From NCBI GenBank assembly GCA_950022295.1, contig OX465598.1, forward strand, positions 113,877,001 to 113,941,000: a DNA stretch of 64,000 nucleotides. The letters run 5' to 3'. Both the position numbers and the translations under genes were made by a program. Shown piece after piece: positions 1 through 12,580 of the stretch (positions within the stretch are counted from its first letter, which is position 1; each line of letters opens with the position of its first letter). The notes beneath the pieces are model-generated. The model was not told the origin of the DNA and did no database searches. It saw only the letters and a program-made list of their open reading frames with translations. Origin of the DNA: Bromus sterilis (lineage: Eukaryota > Streptophyta > Magnoliopsida > Poales > Poaceae).

Positions 1-2305
1 TGCCATTCTTCTCAGTAGGAATGGTCTTCTTTGACTTTCGAGGTTTATACCCTTTGGTATGCTTCCTTAACAGGAATCCTGTCCTCCATGCCATAGATAA
101 GTGTCGGTCATCTCCAACACGTACAGACAAATCTGCAATGTAAGCATCAAGAACCTACAAGGAATAACGGTTTTTGTCAAGGGAAGAAATATTGTGAAGA
201 GACTAGTTTACTAGTTTAGTTAGCTGTATGACTTACATTTTCTGATAACCACGCATGGTCGATGATAGCCTTAATTCTTTTACTGTCCACAGAATCATTA
301 TGGGCATTGACGTTAATATCTGTGAACGCATGGTCCTTGTGTTTTGCAGCTATTTCAACGTAATGCACCGCCGGTGAAATAAGAGCCGGTGATAACGTCG
401 AAGAGCCTTCAGGCATATGATTAACCCTGCCAAACAAACCTGCAAGACATATGATATGTGGTTCGTTAGTAATCTCATAGATGCAACAAACATAAATAAA
501 TAATAATGTCATGGGCAGTACCTTTCTTGATACCACTACGAGTCTGACGCTTTACATGTTTTTGAATCACATATGAATCATAGCGTAGTGGTACCTTCGA
601 CTGCCATTTTTCAGGTCCTTTCTTACTCCCGCCTGATTTACAAGTGCGACGAACCGTGCATAGGGCGGCTTGCAAAATCTCTTTCTGCACCTCCGGTGAA
701 GAGATAGGCACCTTGTTAAAAGGCAATTCCTCATCATGGAAAGTCCATGGATCCTCGGGAGTGCCATTGCCTTCCCATCCTTTCAGCTGTATCTTATCTT
801 TCTCTTTCGCAGGTGTGACAAAGTCTTTCACGTCATTGGGTTCCAATTTGACATGTGCAAAACCAGAACCATTCTTCTCTTGGTCTTCAAGCACTCACTT
901 CCTCGCTTGTACATGAATTCTGTTTTTGCTTTTTCGACTTCTTCATGTCCGGGACCATTCGGGTAGGAATCGTCCATATCCTCGTCCTCACCATCCTGGG
1001 ATGAACAATCTGCTGATGGTTTGTATGCGACGCCAGTCTTATTCATAACTGATAGAACATTCTTCAACATAAAATGACAATCATGTCTTGTTTCAATTGA
1101 AAAACAACATAAAAAAACTTTATAAGATGTTGGGCGCTTCACCTGAGAAATAAGTTGGATTTCTCCTCTAAAGTCCCTCATCTCCTGGATGAGTTGTTTG
1201 AGCAGGATATCAGTTTTTGAATCTTTTCTGGGGACAGTCTTACACGGCTGGACTTGTCTCTTCGAGGACCCACCCTTGTGCTTAGAAAGAAGAGGTGAGT
1301 TTGTTGGTGGCTCATTCCTATGCTGCTCTGTTATATTATCTTCAATCTACAGATTAATAACGTTAAGAAACAACTAAATAGGTATGAATTACTATATGAA
1401 AAAAAATATGGACTGCACATAACGCATAACCTTCACACGGCCAAGACCGACATCACGCCCATTGTCGGCATCATATGCATCCCGCATATTTGCGTCCGCC
1501 TCGGTCCAGTTCCTCATAAGGGGACGCAAAGACACACCCATAGCTAATGAAGGCTCATCTTGTGGCTACACCTTCTCCCAATAGAGATACTGCATACAAA
1601 CAAACGGAACAACTGAGATTCATAAATTAAATGCATATAGGAATTTCATGTGATGGGAAAACATAGTGTACCTCCAGTAGTGGCAAGTTCCCTTTCGGCC
1701 ACTGCCGAATCTTTCTACATTTCTTGAAAACTTGATGTTAGCCATTAGATAACCTAGTGTGAACGCATTCCAATTAATTTTATTAATCTGCACAACATCC
1801 TCAATTAACGCTTACATCTTCTTCTGAACAATCTTAGTAGCTGATGGCGCCAACACTGTCTCCAGTAGCACGAGGACAGACATACGCACGAAATCATCGT
1901 CTGCGGCTTGGTTTGTCACAATATATTCGATCAAGTCGTCTATATTGATATTGCCGGTTGTTTTGCTCACAAAATGTTACGGAATACGATCTTTGGCTAC
2001 CTCTCCTTCCTCATCTATGTTAGATGAGGCGCTCTGTCCAGCATTCTGAAGCTCTGTGATGCACTCAACATCCACATAAGTAAATGTTATTTTGCCAAAC
2101 CGTTCCTCAATGATGAATTTCCTAGAGGATAATTCAAAAGCCTCCAACATATAGCTAAGCAAAGTGCATCTTGATTGGGGGTATCTGCATCATGCACCTC
2201 AGTGCTGTGCTGCCAAGTTTGGCACGCTGATCAACCGTCATAGACGCAACTAGTTTGGACCACTTTTCTACGTTGCAAGATATTTACCCGAGAGGGTCCT
2301 CCATG
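1..2305 (-). pseudogene. Multi-exon transposon-linked gene, N-terminal part of a Ulp1-protease-type protein (decayed, runs off the left edge)
   Basis: Six minus-strand exons can be placed by splice signals: 1672-2305, 1431-1589, 1143-1346, 522-1086, 237-439 and 1-154, each flanked by AG acceptors and GT donors on the minus strand. The translated pieces include NIDDLIEYIVTNQAADDDF, SLRPLMRNWTEADANMRDAY and AYIADLSVRVGDDRHLS. From memory of grass proteins, this architecture precedes a Ulp1 cysteine-protease domain in proteins carried by MULE- or CACTA-like elements. The protease domain itself would lie left of base 1. The copy looks dead: there are in-frame stops in the 1672-2305 exon (for example directly after DPLG), a stop after the EKV of the 1431-1589 exon, and a frameshift near 870-900. 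The family assignment is recollection rather than a domain hit. The broken multi-exon coding structure is directly visible. Confidence 0.55.
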
Positions 2306-2545
2306 CTGCAAACAAATAACATGATCGATGAACACATATATTTGTCAATGTTATATGTGCTAAACTAAAACATATTTCTCGAAGTACCATGCGGCCCGGT
2401 CATTACTTTGTATGCACATTTATTACATTGCATTTATTTTCTGCGCCATTACATTGCATGTCAGGAGACGAGCGATTAAATGGGTTATTACATTGCATGA
2501 TCATTTATTATGGAGTTGGGTCGGTCACACACAGCGCATCCAAAT
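2306..2545. other. Non-coding AT-rich stretch with three ATTACATTGCAT motifs
   Basis: No coding frame is convincing here. The motif ATTACATTGCAT occurs three times between about 2422 and 2500, just upstream of the promoter-like block at 2551-2592. Confidence 0.4.
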
Positions 2546-2550
2546 ATTTA

Positions 2551-2592
2551 GTCCCACCTCGCCCGCCGAGGGACGACCACACATGTTTATAA
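2551..2592 (+). promoter_or_regulatory. USE + TATA pair resembling a plant snRNA-type promoter
   Basis: GTCCCACCTCG at 2551-2561 differs by one base from the plant snRNA upstream sequence element RTCCCACATCG. It is followed 25 bp later by TTTATA at 2587-2592. Plant Pol III U6-type promoters have about this spacing, and Pol II snRNA promoters are roughly 10 bp longer. The downstream sequence (2600-2660) does not resemble U6, U3 or 7SL as I know them, so this is a promoter-like module without a recognised transcript. Confidence 0.35.
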
Positions 2593-2639
2593 GCAGAGGC
2601 CGAGGTGCACTATCGTTGAAATAGTATAGTTAGATTAGA

Positions 2640-3540
2640 TTTAATGGATGAGATGGTTCATTCAAAAATTTGAATTTGTTAATGCAAGAATTTGAGTGAA
2701 CAATCACATCTATTAAACTAATCAAACTTTACTATATTATGTTTATATTTTTAAAAGCATAGAAAAAATACATAATATTTGAAGAGAGTATTTTTCTTTA
2801 GAATCATGAAACTATAGTAAACGATTTGAGCGTACCGACCAACAATTCATCAGATAAAATGTTACTAATCACTCCTTGCGTTGTCAAACCAATCATTATC
2901 TTAAACCCACGCTAAAAATAAATAAAATACCATTTGATGTGCACATCGCTCAGGTTGAAGGCTGACTAAACCTTTGACATGGAAATTGTACGTCACTTTT
3001 TTCTATTGAGCGAGTTTTTACCTATAGATCAAATCTAACATGTATGTGCACTAAGAAGAGGTGAGTTTGTTGGTGGCTCATTCCTATATTTCTCTGTTAT
3101 ATTATCTTCAATCTACAGATTAACTAATCAACCGGAAAACAACGAAACATGTAGACACAAGATTTGGTGGCTAAACGATCTAAACCAAACCTACTGGTTA
3201 ATATAACGTATTCCTATTCGGATTAGGAGGAGGGAATAGGGCGGCTAACATACATGATCTCTAGATAGAGTTGACGCCGGCGTGCGGAGTTGCTACCTAT
3301 CACCAACGACAGAGGTCGCCGATACCTTCACGGGTTTCTCCACGGCGCGAAGACGATGGTGAATAGTGTCGTGGACTCAGGGTATGGAGACGTGGATCTG
3401 ATCTACTACGAGTGTGTTTAGGATATCACGTCGCACGACCTCCTTGATAAACGCAACCTACCGATTTTACGGTTTATATCAACCATGCAGGATGGGCCCG
3501 GCTGGTTCCAGGCCCACGAGCACGCGGCACAGTTGCTTTG
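2640..3540. other. Intergenic sequence, AT-rich then GC-richer
   Basis: 2640-3050 is AT-rich and featureless. 3052-3123 is a duplicate of an exon-intron boundary found at 1286-1356. 3190-3540 is GC-richer and looks like old exonic or transposon debris (CACGGGTTTCTCCACGGCGC and similar), but no frame is recognisable. Confidence 0.4.
3052..3123 (+). repeat. 66-70 bp duplicate of the exon/intron boundary at 1286-1356
   Basis: The stretch from AAGAGGTGAGTTTG to TCTACAGATTAA is present in both places with about four mismatches. The source spans the acceptor of the 1143-1346 exon of the Ulp1-type pseudogene. The copy stands alone without the flanking exon. Confidence 0.85.
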
Positions 3541-3544
3541 TAGC

Positions 3545-4500
3545 GGCCAGTGACAAAACACTTATTTTGTGTTATTCTCAAAAACAAATTTATTTATAAA
3601 ATATTTTTTTGTCCATTCAAAAAATATATAAAAAAATTTCATTTCAAGTTGTTTCCATCATGTGAGTCCGTAAAAAAATGGGTTGATTTCATTTTAAGTT
3701 CATTTTTAAAACATTTATTTTGTGTTATTCTCAAAAAGAAAATTATTTTTAAAATATGTTTTCCAAGTAATGTAAAATTATCATACAATTGTGCATTCCA
3801 TGTTGTTTTGATCATGTGAGTCCATAAAAAAATATGGGTTGATTTCATGATTGTGGAAAAATGGAGGTGCTCCGATACGGAGCCTTCCGGGCTAGTCTGG
3901 GACCCTCTTTTCAGACAAGTGGATTTTTTGAGCAACTCAGAATGAACCCAAATTTTGGTGGTCACTTGTTAATGCCATTTAAGGGCTTCATGCCAAGTTT
4001 CAACCATTTTCAACAAATGTGGCAAGATTCGTCGCGTGCAGCCGTTTTCTGGGCATTTAAGAAGGAAAAATATATACAAAATGCATAATCCCTCGGAAAT
4101 ATTTCAAATTTGGCATGTATGGTTGGTATGGTGTAGTTATGCAGTGCAAAAAATTTGGGATCATTCTGAGTCTTTGAAGGTGGACTTGCTTCAGAAAGTG
4201 AAAGCCGTAGGAGAAAGGTTCCGGTGTAGAGTGCGATGATGCACACATTGGTCATCACGGGTCCATGATGGATTGGGGTGTTAATAAGTTGTTGCCAATC
4301 ATGTTGGAGCTGTAATCAACCAGCCTCTACCCCAGTGAATGGAAGGCTGGGGGGGGTAGACCGTCGGGGGCCATTTTCCGGGATTTATCGACCAGAAAAT
4401 AAATTTATATGTAAGTAATGTAAAATTAGCATACATTTGTGCATTCCATGTTGTTTTGATCATGTGAGTCCATAAAAAGATATGGGTTGATTATTCAGAG
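3545..4500. repeat. Non-coding block with direct repeats, probably the inside of an unidentified DNA transposon
   Basis: A segment of about 85 bp (TAATGTAAAATTA...CATGTGAGTCCATAAAAA...GGGTTGATT) occurs at about 3765-3848 and again at 4411-4494. A third, more diverged partial copy lies at 3638-3692. ACATTTATTTTGTGTTATTC is likewise doubled at about 3557 and 3708. No reading frame is credible. Subterminal repeats of this kind occur in CACTA-type elements, but no terminal inverted repeat was found. Confidence 0.45.
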
Positions 4501-4628
4501 TCTTGGAATATTGATAGAAAAACATATTATGGTCCAACACAAAGGCAGTAAAACAATATTGTCAATGAAAGTACACGACAACCCTAAACACTAAGATAGT
4601 CGAATAATTTAAGCTCTCACTGTTGACT

Positions 4629-5640
4629 TCAGATATGATGAACACGAAGCTTAAGACCATCACGGCTTCCTCGGAAGGAAAACACATAGTTTTCACTAAC
4701 TCTCATTTCAATCTTCTTCACAACCTCCATCCAGTTTGTTGTTAACATGGCACCACTTGTCAGTTTTCCTTTCACCTTTGACTTGCTCATTACAATATTA
4801 ACTTTCAGTAGTTCTGTATTATTGTAAAAGATTTGAATGAATGCTGGTAGTTGAAGATGTGGTACAATGTGTTGCATGCTGAAGCTCCTCGAAAAATACT
4901 GCATGCATCATGTATTTTCCTATGTCAATCCCTGAAGTAGTAATGTATATCATATGTGACAAGTACGTAACGAAAATGAAATCGTCACCATTTTTCCTTT
5001 TCCTTTCACTATATTTGATTTATTAATTCTGCACGTATATAATGGTTTTCTTGGCAGGTGCTTATCAACTATCGCCTTGAGTGTAGAAAATTCTGCATCA
5101 TCCATCGATACGCGGTTTCCCTACTGGCAGAAACATTCAAAATCTTCCTCGTCATTTATTCCAGGACCTTCACAAAACACAATAATACATAAGCATGAGG
5201 AGTATAATTTAATGCGTAGGTATTTACGAATGATTATACGTACCTCTTATGTGCTTCTTTCGACCTGGCAAACGAGAAGCACTAACACGACGAGAGTCCG
5301 AGCAGACATCACCACCTACACCAAGATCAGTATGGAACGCCAGGATAATTAGGTTAACCTTTAGATCACAATGGTTGTAAAACAGGAGACATCGGGAGGA
5401 TCATCTACTGTATGATAGGGGACTACTGGCGGCCGTCGCTGTCGGCAGCGGCGACCAAAACGGGACCTGCGGCTGCTGCTTATCGTGATCGCCGTAACTG
5501 GAAAGAGACAACATACCTGATCCATGTGCTTAACGGGTCTCCGAGGGCGAGTATAGGACGAGATTTTGATCGTTGTCTGTCGTCGGAGGTGTTGAAGATG
5601 ACCAAGATGCACTCAAGGTCGTCGAGGGGTCGTGGATAAC
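4629..5640 (-). pseudogene. B3-domain-like protein, decayed gene fragment
   Basis: The last exon (4629-4904, minus) reads IVMSKSKVKGKLTSGAML, TTNWMEVVKKIEMRVSENYV and FSFRGSRDGLKLRVHHI, ending in a stop. This matches the second half of a plant B3 DNA-binding domain: a charged strand, the T..W...V segment, V.E.YVFSF, and a terminal L.V strand. Upstream pieces include NRVSMDDAEFSTLKAIVDKH near 5055-5115, after an in-frame stop, and LPGRKKHIRG at about 5240-5270 followed by a GTACGT donor. B3 proteins are plant transcription factors. The copy lacks a clean start and has at least one internal stop, so it is probably dead. Its upstream side is cut off by the LTR inserted at 5702. The domain call rests on pattern recognition. 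Confidence 0.45.
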
Positions 5641-5696
5641 GTGGTTACGTAAATTTCGGGATGAAATCCTGCCTTTCTAAAATATCGACACCTAAC

Positions 5697-5701
5697 CCTA
5701 G
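5697..5701. repeat. Left TSD of solo LTR G (CCTAG)
   Basis: CCTAG here matches CCTAG at 14087-14091, directly outside the TG and CA ends of the LTR. Confidence 0.75.
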
Positions 5702-7720
5702 TGTGACAACCCCAACTTAGGTATGTGCTAGGGTTTGATTGTGCCCTTTGCATCATGTAAAAAATATAATTCAGAAGAAATTCAAAATTGGGGAAAAAGA
5801 AAAGCCCAAAAGAATTTAATTCAAATGGCCAGACAAACATTTCTTCCAAAAATTCCTCTGGTATTTTTGAAAAGTCTTATAAATATGCATGATCACATAA
5901 AAATGAAGTGGGTCCCACTGCATGCTCCAAGATTTGCCAAAAATTCAGAAAAGGGCTTGGAAATTAAATAATACCCCTATTTAAATTGAAATTCAAATAG
6001 TTTGAATTTCAAAAATCTTCAAATTTTGGGAGTGGCTAACTATAAGCCATGTAAGTCCATATAAATGATTTGGGGATTTTATAAAATGTTTTGATATTTT
6101 TTTATATCAAAACAGAACAAATGTCAGAAGAAATAAAAAGAAAAACAGTGAAGAAAAGGAAAAAGGAATCCCAGCCCAACCTACCAGGCCTTGGGCCCAA
6201 CTAGTTTCCCTACGGCCCAGGCCCACCAGCTCCCTTGTCGTCTTCCCCGCGCGTCGGCAAGAAGCTCGGTGGCCGCCATGCCTACGCCGGCGAGGGGCAT
6301 GTCTCCCCTAGACCCTCTCGGGCTCTCCCCTCGCGCCACGACGCACTCCAGAAGCCCCCGCGCTCTGCCCCTCTCTCTTCGATTGCCATTCCCCTCTCTC
6401 TCGCGTCGAATCGCCGCCGACAGTGAAGCCACTGAAGCGCGCCGCCGTGCCCGACGTGACCACCGGATCCCCCTCGCTGCGCCACCATGCCCGGAAGGAC
6501 CGCCACCGTCGTCTTCGTCGTTTCCCCCCATCAATTCGCGCCAAGATCCACTGGAGACGACGCCAGCGTCAAGCTCCTCGTCGTCGGCCGCAACGAGCTT
6601 CGGCGAGAGATTCGCCATCACTAGCACCCCCTTGACCTCCCCGACCGCCCAGACGTGATCCTGGTAAGCTCACGGTTCGATCCGCCCTAACCCCGGCTCC
6701 TCCCGTGCCCCCAATCGCCGTCGCCTTCTTCCAGTAGCTCCGGACGCCGCCCCCGTCATCGTAGTCGTGCTCCAAAGCCTCCCCGTGAACCCCCAGCTAG
6801 CTCCACGCGATGCGGACGACCACGAGACGCACGCCCGTGCTCTCCAACCCCTTCCCCGTGCCTAGTATCCGATTCCGGCGAAGTTCCGGCGAGGCGCTGC
6901 CATCCCAGACGTCATCGGCGACGACCCCGGTTAATTAGGGCCTAATCACCCCCCCCTAATGACCCCCTAGCCTATGACAGGTGGGACCCCAAGCCTCTAA
7001 CCCCTCTGTTATTTTTAAACGGAGAGGGGATTAACCCCAGAGCCTATGACACCCTGGCTCCACATGTCAGCCCCCTGCTGATGTCATGGTGAGGTCATGC
7101 TGATGCAATAAACAAGCTTCCAGAATTTAAAAGAATTATAGAAAATCCAGAAAATAGCTAAAACTTCAATAATTCATAGAAAATTCATATTAAATCCAAA
7201 TTGGACAAATAATATATGAAAAATGATCAGCAAAAAATATTATATCCAAATATACAACTTTCAGCTATGTTTGAGTTGAATTTCAAATGGGACCAGTAGC
7301 TTTTGCTATTTGGTTTAAATGGAATTAATTCAAATTTAATTCAAATGCTTTTCCACTTTGAACCAATACAATGTAAACTTGGTCACTTGTACATCAGAGA
7401 CATATTACACACATGATCACATGGTTTTCAAAGAACAAACAATAGCAATTGCAATTTGGTTAAATTGAAATTCATATGTGGAGTTTGAATTTGCATTTCA
7501 AATGCAATACAGTTCATTTAAATCAAATGTACCAAAAACCAACACCATTCACATCATGGACAACATTATCATGTGATTGTGCATTTAAATTCAATGTTGC
7601 CCCCCTTTGCTGATGATTGCTCCGGTGACAGACGTTCCGAGACGGTGATCACCCCCTGAAGCAGAAGTTCGATAAACCAGTGTATCGTCAGCAAGGCAAG
7701 CAAACCCCATTGATCATGTC

Positions 7721-7727
7721 TATAAAA
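7721..7727 (+). promoter_or_regulatory. TATA box candidate of LTR G
   Basis: TATAAAA is followed by a C/T-rich stretch, the usual start of the transcribed part of an LTR. Confidence 0.45.
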
Positions 7728-8146
7728 TCCCACTTCCCTCTCAGTCTATCTTATGCATTGATTAGGATGATCACCTTGTTATCGATTCTACCGCATAGTT
7801 GAACCCATATCCGATGCATGACCTATCATCTTGTCACAGTAGTATGCAAACCACAATCCTAGCTGACATAGGAGTTGATTGATATCATGACGCCCCTGCA
7901 ACTGTTACAACTTATTGCACGCTTAGTGTTACAATGAGGTTACTTTTGATGTGAGTCGGGATGATAGTGAACATAGTGTTGATGAAGGTGAAACTGTGTT
8001 GGTGAATCCACCCTAATACAAGGTGAACGATGAGAGGCTGTGTAGGAGTACACAGTGGGTTGTCTCGTTGAACACCGCCTTAAGCACCGAGTTCTTGTAT
8101 GGTAATCCAAGACAAAGAGTACAACCACACATTGGGCTCACTGACC

Positions 8147-8151
8147 CCTCT
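8147..8151. repeat. Left TSD of nested solo LTR (CCTCT)
   Basis: CCTCT is repeated exactly at 12576-12580. Confidence 0.9.
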
Positions 8152-11100
8152 TGTGACGCCCCCAAAATCGAGCCTTGTACAGTAATCATACATGCAAGGT
8201 ACACGATCGAGATCAGGGACTCACGGTGAGATATCACAACAAAACTCTACAAATAAAATAATACAAGCTGTTCAATACAAGCCAGGGGCCACGAGGGCTC
8301 GAATACAACAGCTCGAGAGCACAAAGTTAGCTGAAGCAAAAATTATCTGAGTACAGACACAAGAATACAAGGATGCCTTAAGAAGGCTAGCACAAATATC
8401 AACAACGATCGAAAAGGCAAGGCCTCCTGCCTGGGAACCTCCAAACTACTCCTGGTCAAAGGGGAACTCGACGTCGTAGAAGGCATCGGGGATCTTCATA
8501 TTGCGGTGGTCGGCATCGGGGATCTCCTGCTCCTGGGCTCCAACGTCGACTGCAGCGGCTGATCAGGCAAAAGAAAAAAGGGGGGAAATAAAGCAGGTGA
8601 GTATCTAGCATACCCGCGAGTCTTACGTCCGCTACTAAGCATTTATGCATTTGTATCAATGGAAAGGGGAGGCTGTATACAGTGGACTTCCAGGTAGAAA
8701 TCAAAATAAAGGTAAGAAGCTAGGCCTATCGAAGACTAGCATCTTCCGACGAGTCTTGCAGCATGAGGTAAGAATCAGCCAACAGTTAATATAACAGTAA
8801 TGAAAGTAACAATGCTGCAGAAGTCGCTACAGCATTGTATAATAATAATTTGTAATCATAATAATATCAATGCCTCCGAGTTCCCTCCCTCGACATCCCC
8901 ACGAGGGAGAAAACCCGGAACCAACAGTTTCATAGTAGTATTTTGTAGTGGTAGGACACGGCTATCGATAGATTAATCTTCCCTGCAGGGGTGCACTAGT
9001 GTGACACTACACGCTCGGATCTCCAGGGTGGCGTACACCTGGTTAGGGAGCACCCCACCGAGGCTATCCGACACAACGCAGTCCATCCTACGGCTCATCA
9101 GAGAGGTCCCCGCTGGTCTACAGTCCTAAGGTCAAGGGGGTCATGGGCCTATCACCCCTCGCTCTCCGGGTCGTTGCGAGGAGGGTGAATTCCAACGCCG
9201 CAGCGCGATCCGTCCCTGCCGCAATGCTGAACTGGACGTCTTTCAGAGCTTTCGAACGAGGCTACATTGCGGAGGCTCCCAAACGCGTAATCCCACGTAT
9301 AGGTAGTGCGTACAAGCCAAAAGGCTACTCAAGTCATCCGCCGAACCCGTTAAGCATTTTATTAATTTTCTGTCGAGACAACCGTTATCGTTGCCCCTTA
9401 TTGAATGAGTCGCGGACAACGACAGCAGTCAGGACCACCAGTAACATCGGTGCCTGCCCTGACGTCCCACCAACTCGTGCGGTTACCAACAAGGTGAAAC
9501 ATCTCCTTACCTTGTCTCGCGTTTGCTCCGAAGAGCTCTACTTTCGTACAACAGGAAATCCTTCGGCCACGAACAGTACCAGGCCTGCCGCACACCGGTG
9601 GATTACACCTGACCTGTCATTCCGCTAAGGTACCCTGCGCGGGCACCGTTGGGTCACCCGACTCCTTACCTGTAAGGACACCAGTTGATTCGAGTGCCTA
9701 CCATCAAGTGGAACCAGGAGGAATCACCCTCGATGGTACACTTGAAGAGGTTCGACAGAGACATCAGCGAAATGAACTAAAGAGGAATATTCTCGTATCA
9801 CCCCGGTGGTGCCGAGACACCAGTGGAATGAACTAAAGAGAAATACCCTCGTATCATCCCAGTGATGCTACGCTATTGAGCCGACGAGAGTGAAATACGA
9901 GTCCGTCCACTCGTAAGTCAAACTCGAAGCGACTCGACAGAGTCTCGCCGTTGTAGGTTCCCTAGGGCGTTTGCATTGATCCGTACCTGTTGCAGTTATA
10001 ATATTTTGTAATCCGCGTTCACTCACCAGAGTGATCACGGCCCTCTATTCTAAACCTAGCTAACAATGCGCAGGGTTTACTGCTGAATACTTTATATATT
10101 TATAAGGTAGCATAGGACAAAGGGGGGTACATCAAGGGGCGACAAAAACATGCTATGCAATTGAATAGGATTGTAACGTAGCAGCAGCATTAACCATGCC
10201 TAGTGCAAGAAATGTACGGAAAGATAGGCGATATCTGGGGAAGAAAAATGGCTCTGCTTGCCTGGAAGCTCGACGGTAGAGGTACGGTCGTCGACGAAAA
10301 AGTCGATCACAGGGGCATCGGCAGCGGACGTCGAGACTATTGGACAATAAGAGAGGGGAAAGAAACAATAAATACACGACAATAATAGCAATACAAATTC
10401 AAGACACGGCAAACGCAATGTTAACGGTGTTCTAACGCAGTGCAAGGTGTATTGCTCGGAGCGGGAATTCATTCGGGGGTGAACTACCGGCTCTGGGTGT
10501 TTACCGGACAGGGTGCCCGGAGGGGGAAGGTAACATGCCGGAGGTGTCGTGGACATCCGACAAAGGTATGGGTGGTGTATCTGTGTTAGTTGCACTATTC
10601 TGAACAACTTTCATGTTCAGAACAATTTCATCCGGATGGTTTTTACCGGCAGCGGGAATTACCGACCGAATTCACCGGAGGGGGAATGTTCCACGTTCGG
10701 TATGTTAGAGGGTGGTGGTGGACATATGGGTAGTGTATTCGTATTCGTTGAATTTTTCTGATCAACTTTGATATATAAAATATTTTCATCTGAGCTACGG
10801 TTTAAAAGATACTGAATTTAAAAAATTAAATCAATTTAAAAGAATTTCTGGATTTCCTTTTATTATTAAATTCAGCATTATCCACAAGTAGTTGAATGGT
10901 CAAACCTGACAGAGGGGACCCACCTGTAAGGTTGACTGGTCAACTGACCAGTGGGTCCCACATGTCATAAGGATATTTTTAATTAAGCATTCCAACAAAA
11001 CCAGGGATTATTTTAAAAGGCAGGCCCACCTGTCATAGGTACATGACTTAACATAATTTACTTAAACCATTTTGTTAATTACAATGGCTGGGAGGCCCAC

Positions 11101-12575
11101 ATGTCGTATACACCGGGGTTAAAATCAATTAACTCGTTTTAATTAGTGGTTGTCTCCACATGTAAGTCAGAGGGGTTTAACTAACAGTCGTTTAGTTTAA
11201 TCCACTGGCCTTGGGACCACATGTCATTCGCCCAAGTTAATAAAAGTGGGAGGGGGGTTATCTGCTAATGGTTTAATTAACAGGGGGGTTAGCCACCCCG
11301 TGAGTGCACGCCGGCGAGCCCGTGATGACGCCGACCGTGCAGTCGTTCCCAGCGACCAAACCGAGCAGGGGGAGGGGAAGATGGGTGGCGGCTCACAGTG
11401 AGGTGGGGGACTCAGGGGAGCCATGGTGTCAGCCGAAGCAGTGTACGAGGAGGCGCATCACGGTGTTCGTGGCACCATGGGGCGACCGAGGCCGGAGCCA
11501 GTAGGGGCGGCTTGATGGCGGCCAGTGGGGCGGCGGCTTGGAGGTGTGGCCACACAGGTGAGCGCAGACGAGGGCGTTAGGAGTCGACCCGGGCCATGGC
11601 GGTCACCACAGCTGCGCCGAGCGCCGACGAGCCATGGAGGCCAGGCTTCTTCCGTGCCAGCGGGAGGAGGGAGTCGGCGGCCATGGGAGGCGCGGCGGCA
11701 CCAGAGGGATGCGTGGACGAGCCCGGGATGCGCCGAAGCCACGGCGGCAGCCATGGCGGTGCCTTGCACCAGGGCCACCGCGGCCAAGGGTGACCGTTGC
11801 CGCACGGGAAGGAGGCGGTCGCCGGTTCCATGCAGTGGAGGAGGTGCACCGCCGTGTTGGGGTAGGGGCGGCGCGCAGTGTTGCGGCGGCCGGGGTGGCC
11901 GCGGCCCGCCGGAGCAGAAGGGGGCTGGGGGATCGGGGAGGGAGAGGAGAGACGAGATCGGATCGAGGGAGATGGAGTCGGGAGAGAGATGGGGATCGTG
12001 GGGGGGGGGTGTTGACTCGGGCCTCTGTCCAGGGCGTCAGGTGCAAGGTGGGATGTTAGGTCGGCCTGGGCCGGCTGGGCACTAGGCCCAGTTGGCTAGG
12101 GCCGCTTTCTTCATTTTTATAATTATTTAATTATTTATTAGTTACTTTATTTAATTCTTTTAGTTAGTATTATAATTTTGTAAAATATAGGACTGGCTCC
12201 AATATTAGTGTTGTAACCCACACAAGTGCTACAAAAGGTTTGGACTTTAAAAAAAATCATTTAGTATTTTATTTAAATATTAAACTAGTAAAATCGACTT
12301 TTTAGGCTACTATTCGAATTGTTTAAAATATTAAAGTGTTATAATAAACGCCCCAGGTTGGTTTAACACTGCCCACTGACTTTTAGGGATTTAGCAAAAT
12401 TGATTGCACAATTTTTGTTGCAACTTTATTTTTCATATTTATTTGAAATTTTTATCTGAGTGGGAATTTAAACGAGGCATGATCAAGCATGGCTAATCAC
12501 AGTTACTGGGCTTTCAACAGAGTGATTACTGTTCCACCAAGGTGATTACTGTAGCGTGACAACCGGGGTGTTACA
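8152..12575 (-). mobile_element. Solo LTR of the LARD-type family, inserted in LTR G
   Basis: On the minus strand it starts TGTAACACCCCGGTTGTC and ends GGGGGCGTCACA, the same termini as the two 4.8-kb LTRs at 19113-23914 and 25541-30313. Long stretches match, for example the reverse complement of 8152-8280 against 23780-23914. Length is 4424 bp, about 350-380 bp shorter than its relatives. The exact 5-bp TSD and the absence of any internal region make it a solo LTR. The GC-rich part (11280-12060) gives overlapping open frames on both strands. These are composition artefacts. Confidence 0.92.
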
Positions 12576-12580
12576 CCTCT
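12576..12580. repeat. Right TSD of nested solo LTR (CCTCT)
   Basis: Exact partner of 8147-8151. Past it, family G LTR sequence resumes. Confidence 0.9.

Noticed and set aside
6670..6690. tRNA B-box-like GGTTCGATCC
   Set aside because: No A box or cloverleaf around it. Similar chance matches occur at about 53957.
6181..6775. Several overlapping open frames on both strands in GC-rich DNA
   Set aside because: They lie inside solo LTR G, overlap in all phases and have low-complexity Arg/Ala/Pro content. GC-driven artefact.
11280..12085. Open frames up to 186 codons
   Set aside because: Inside the nested solo LARD LTR, mirrored on both strands, with no domain.
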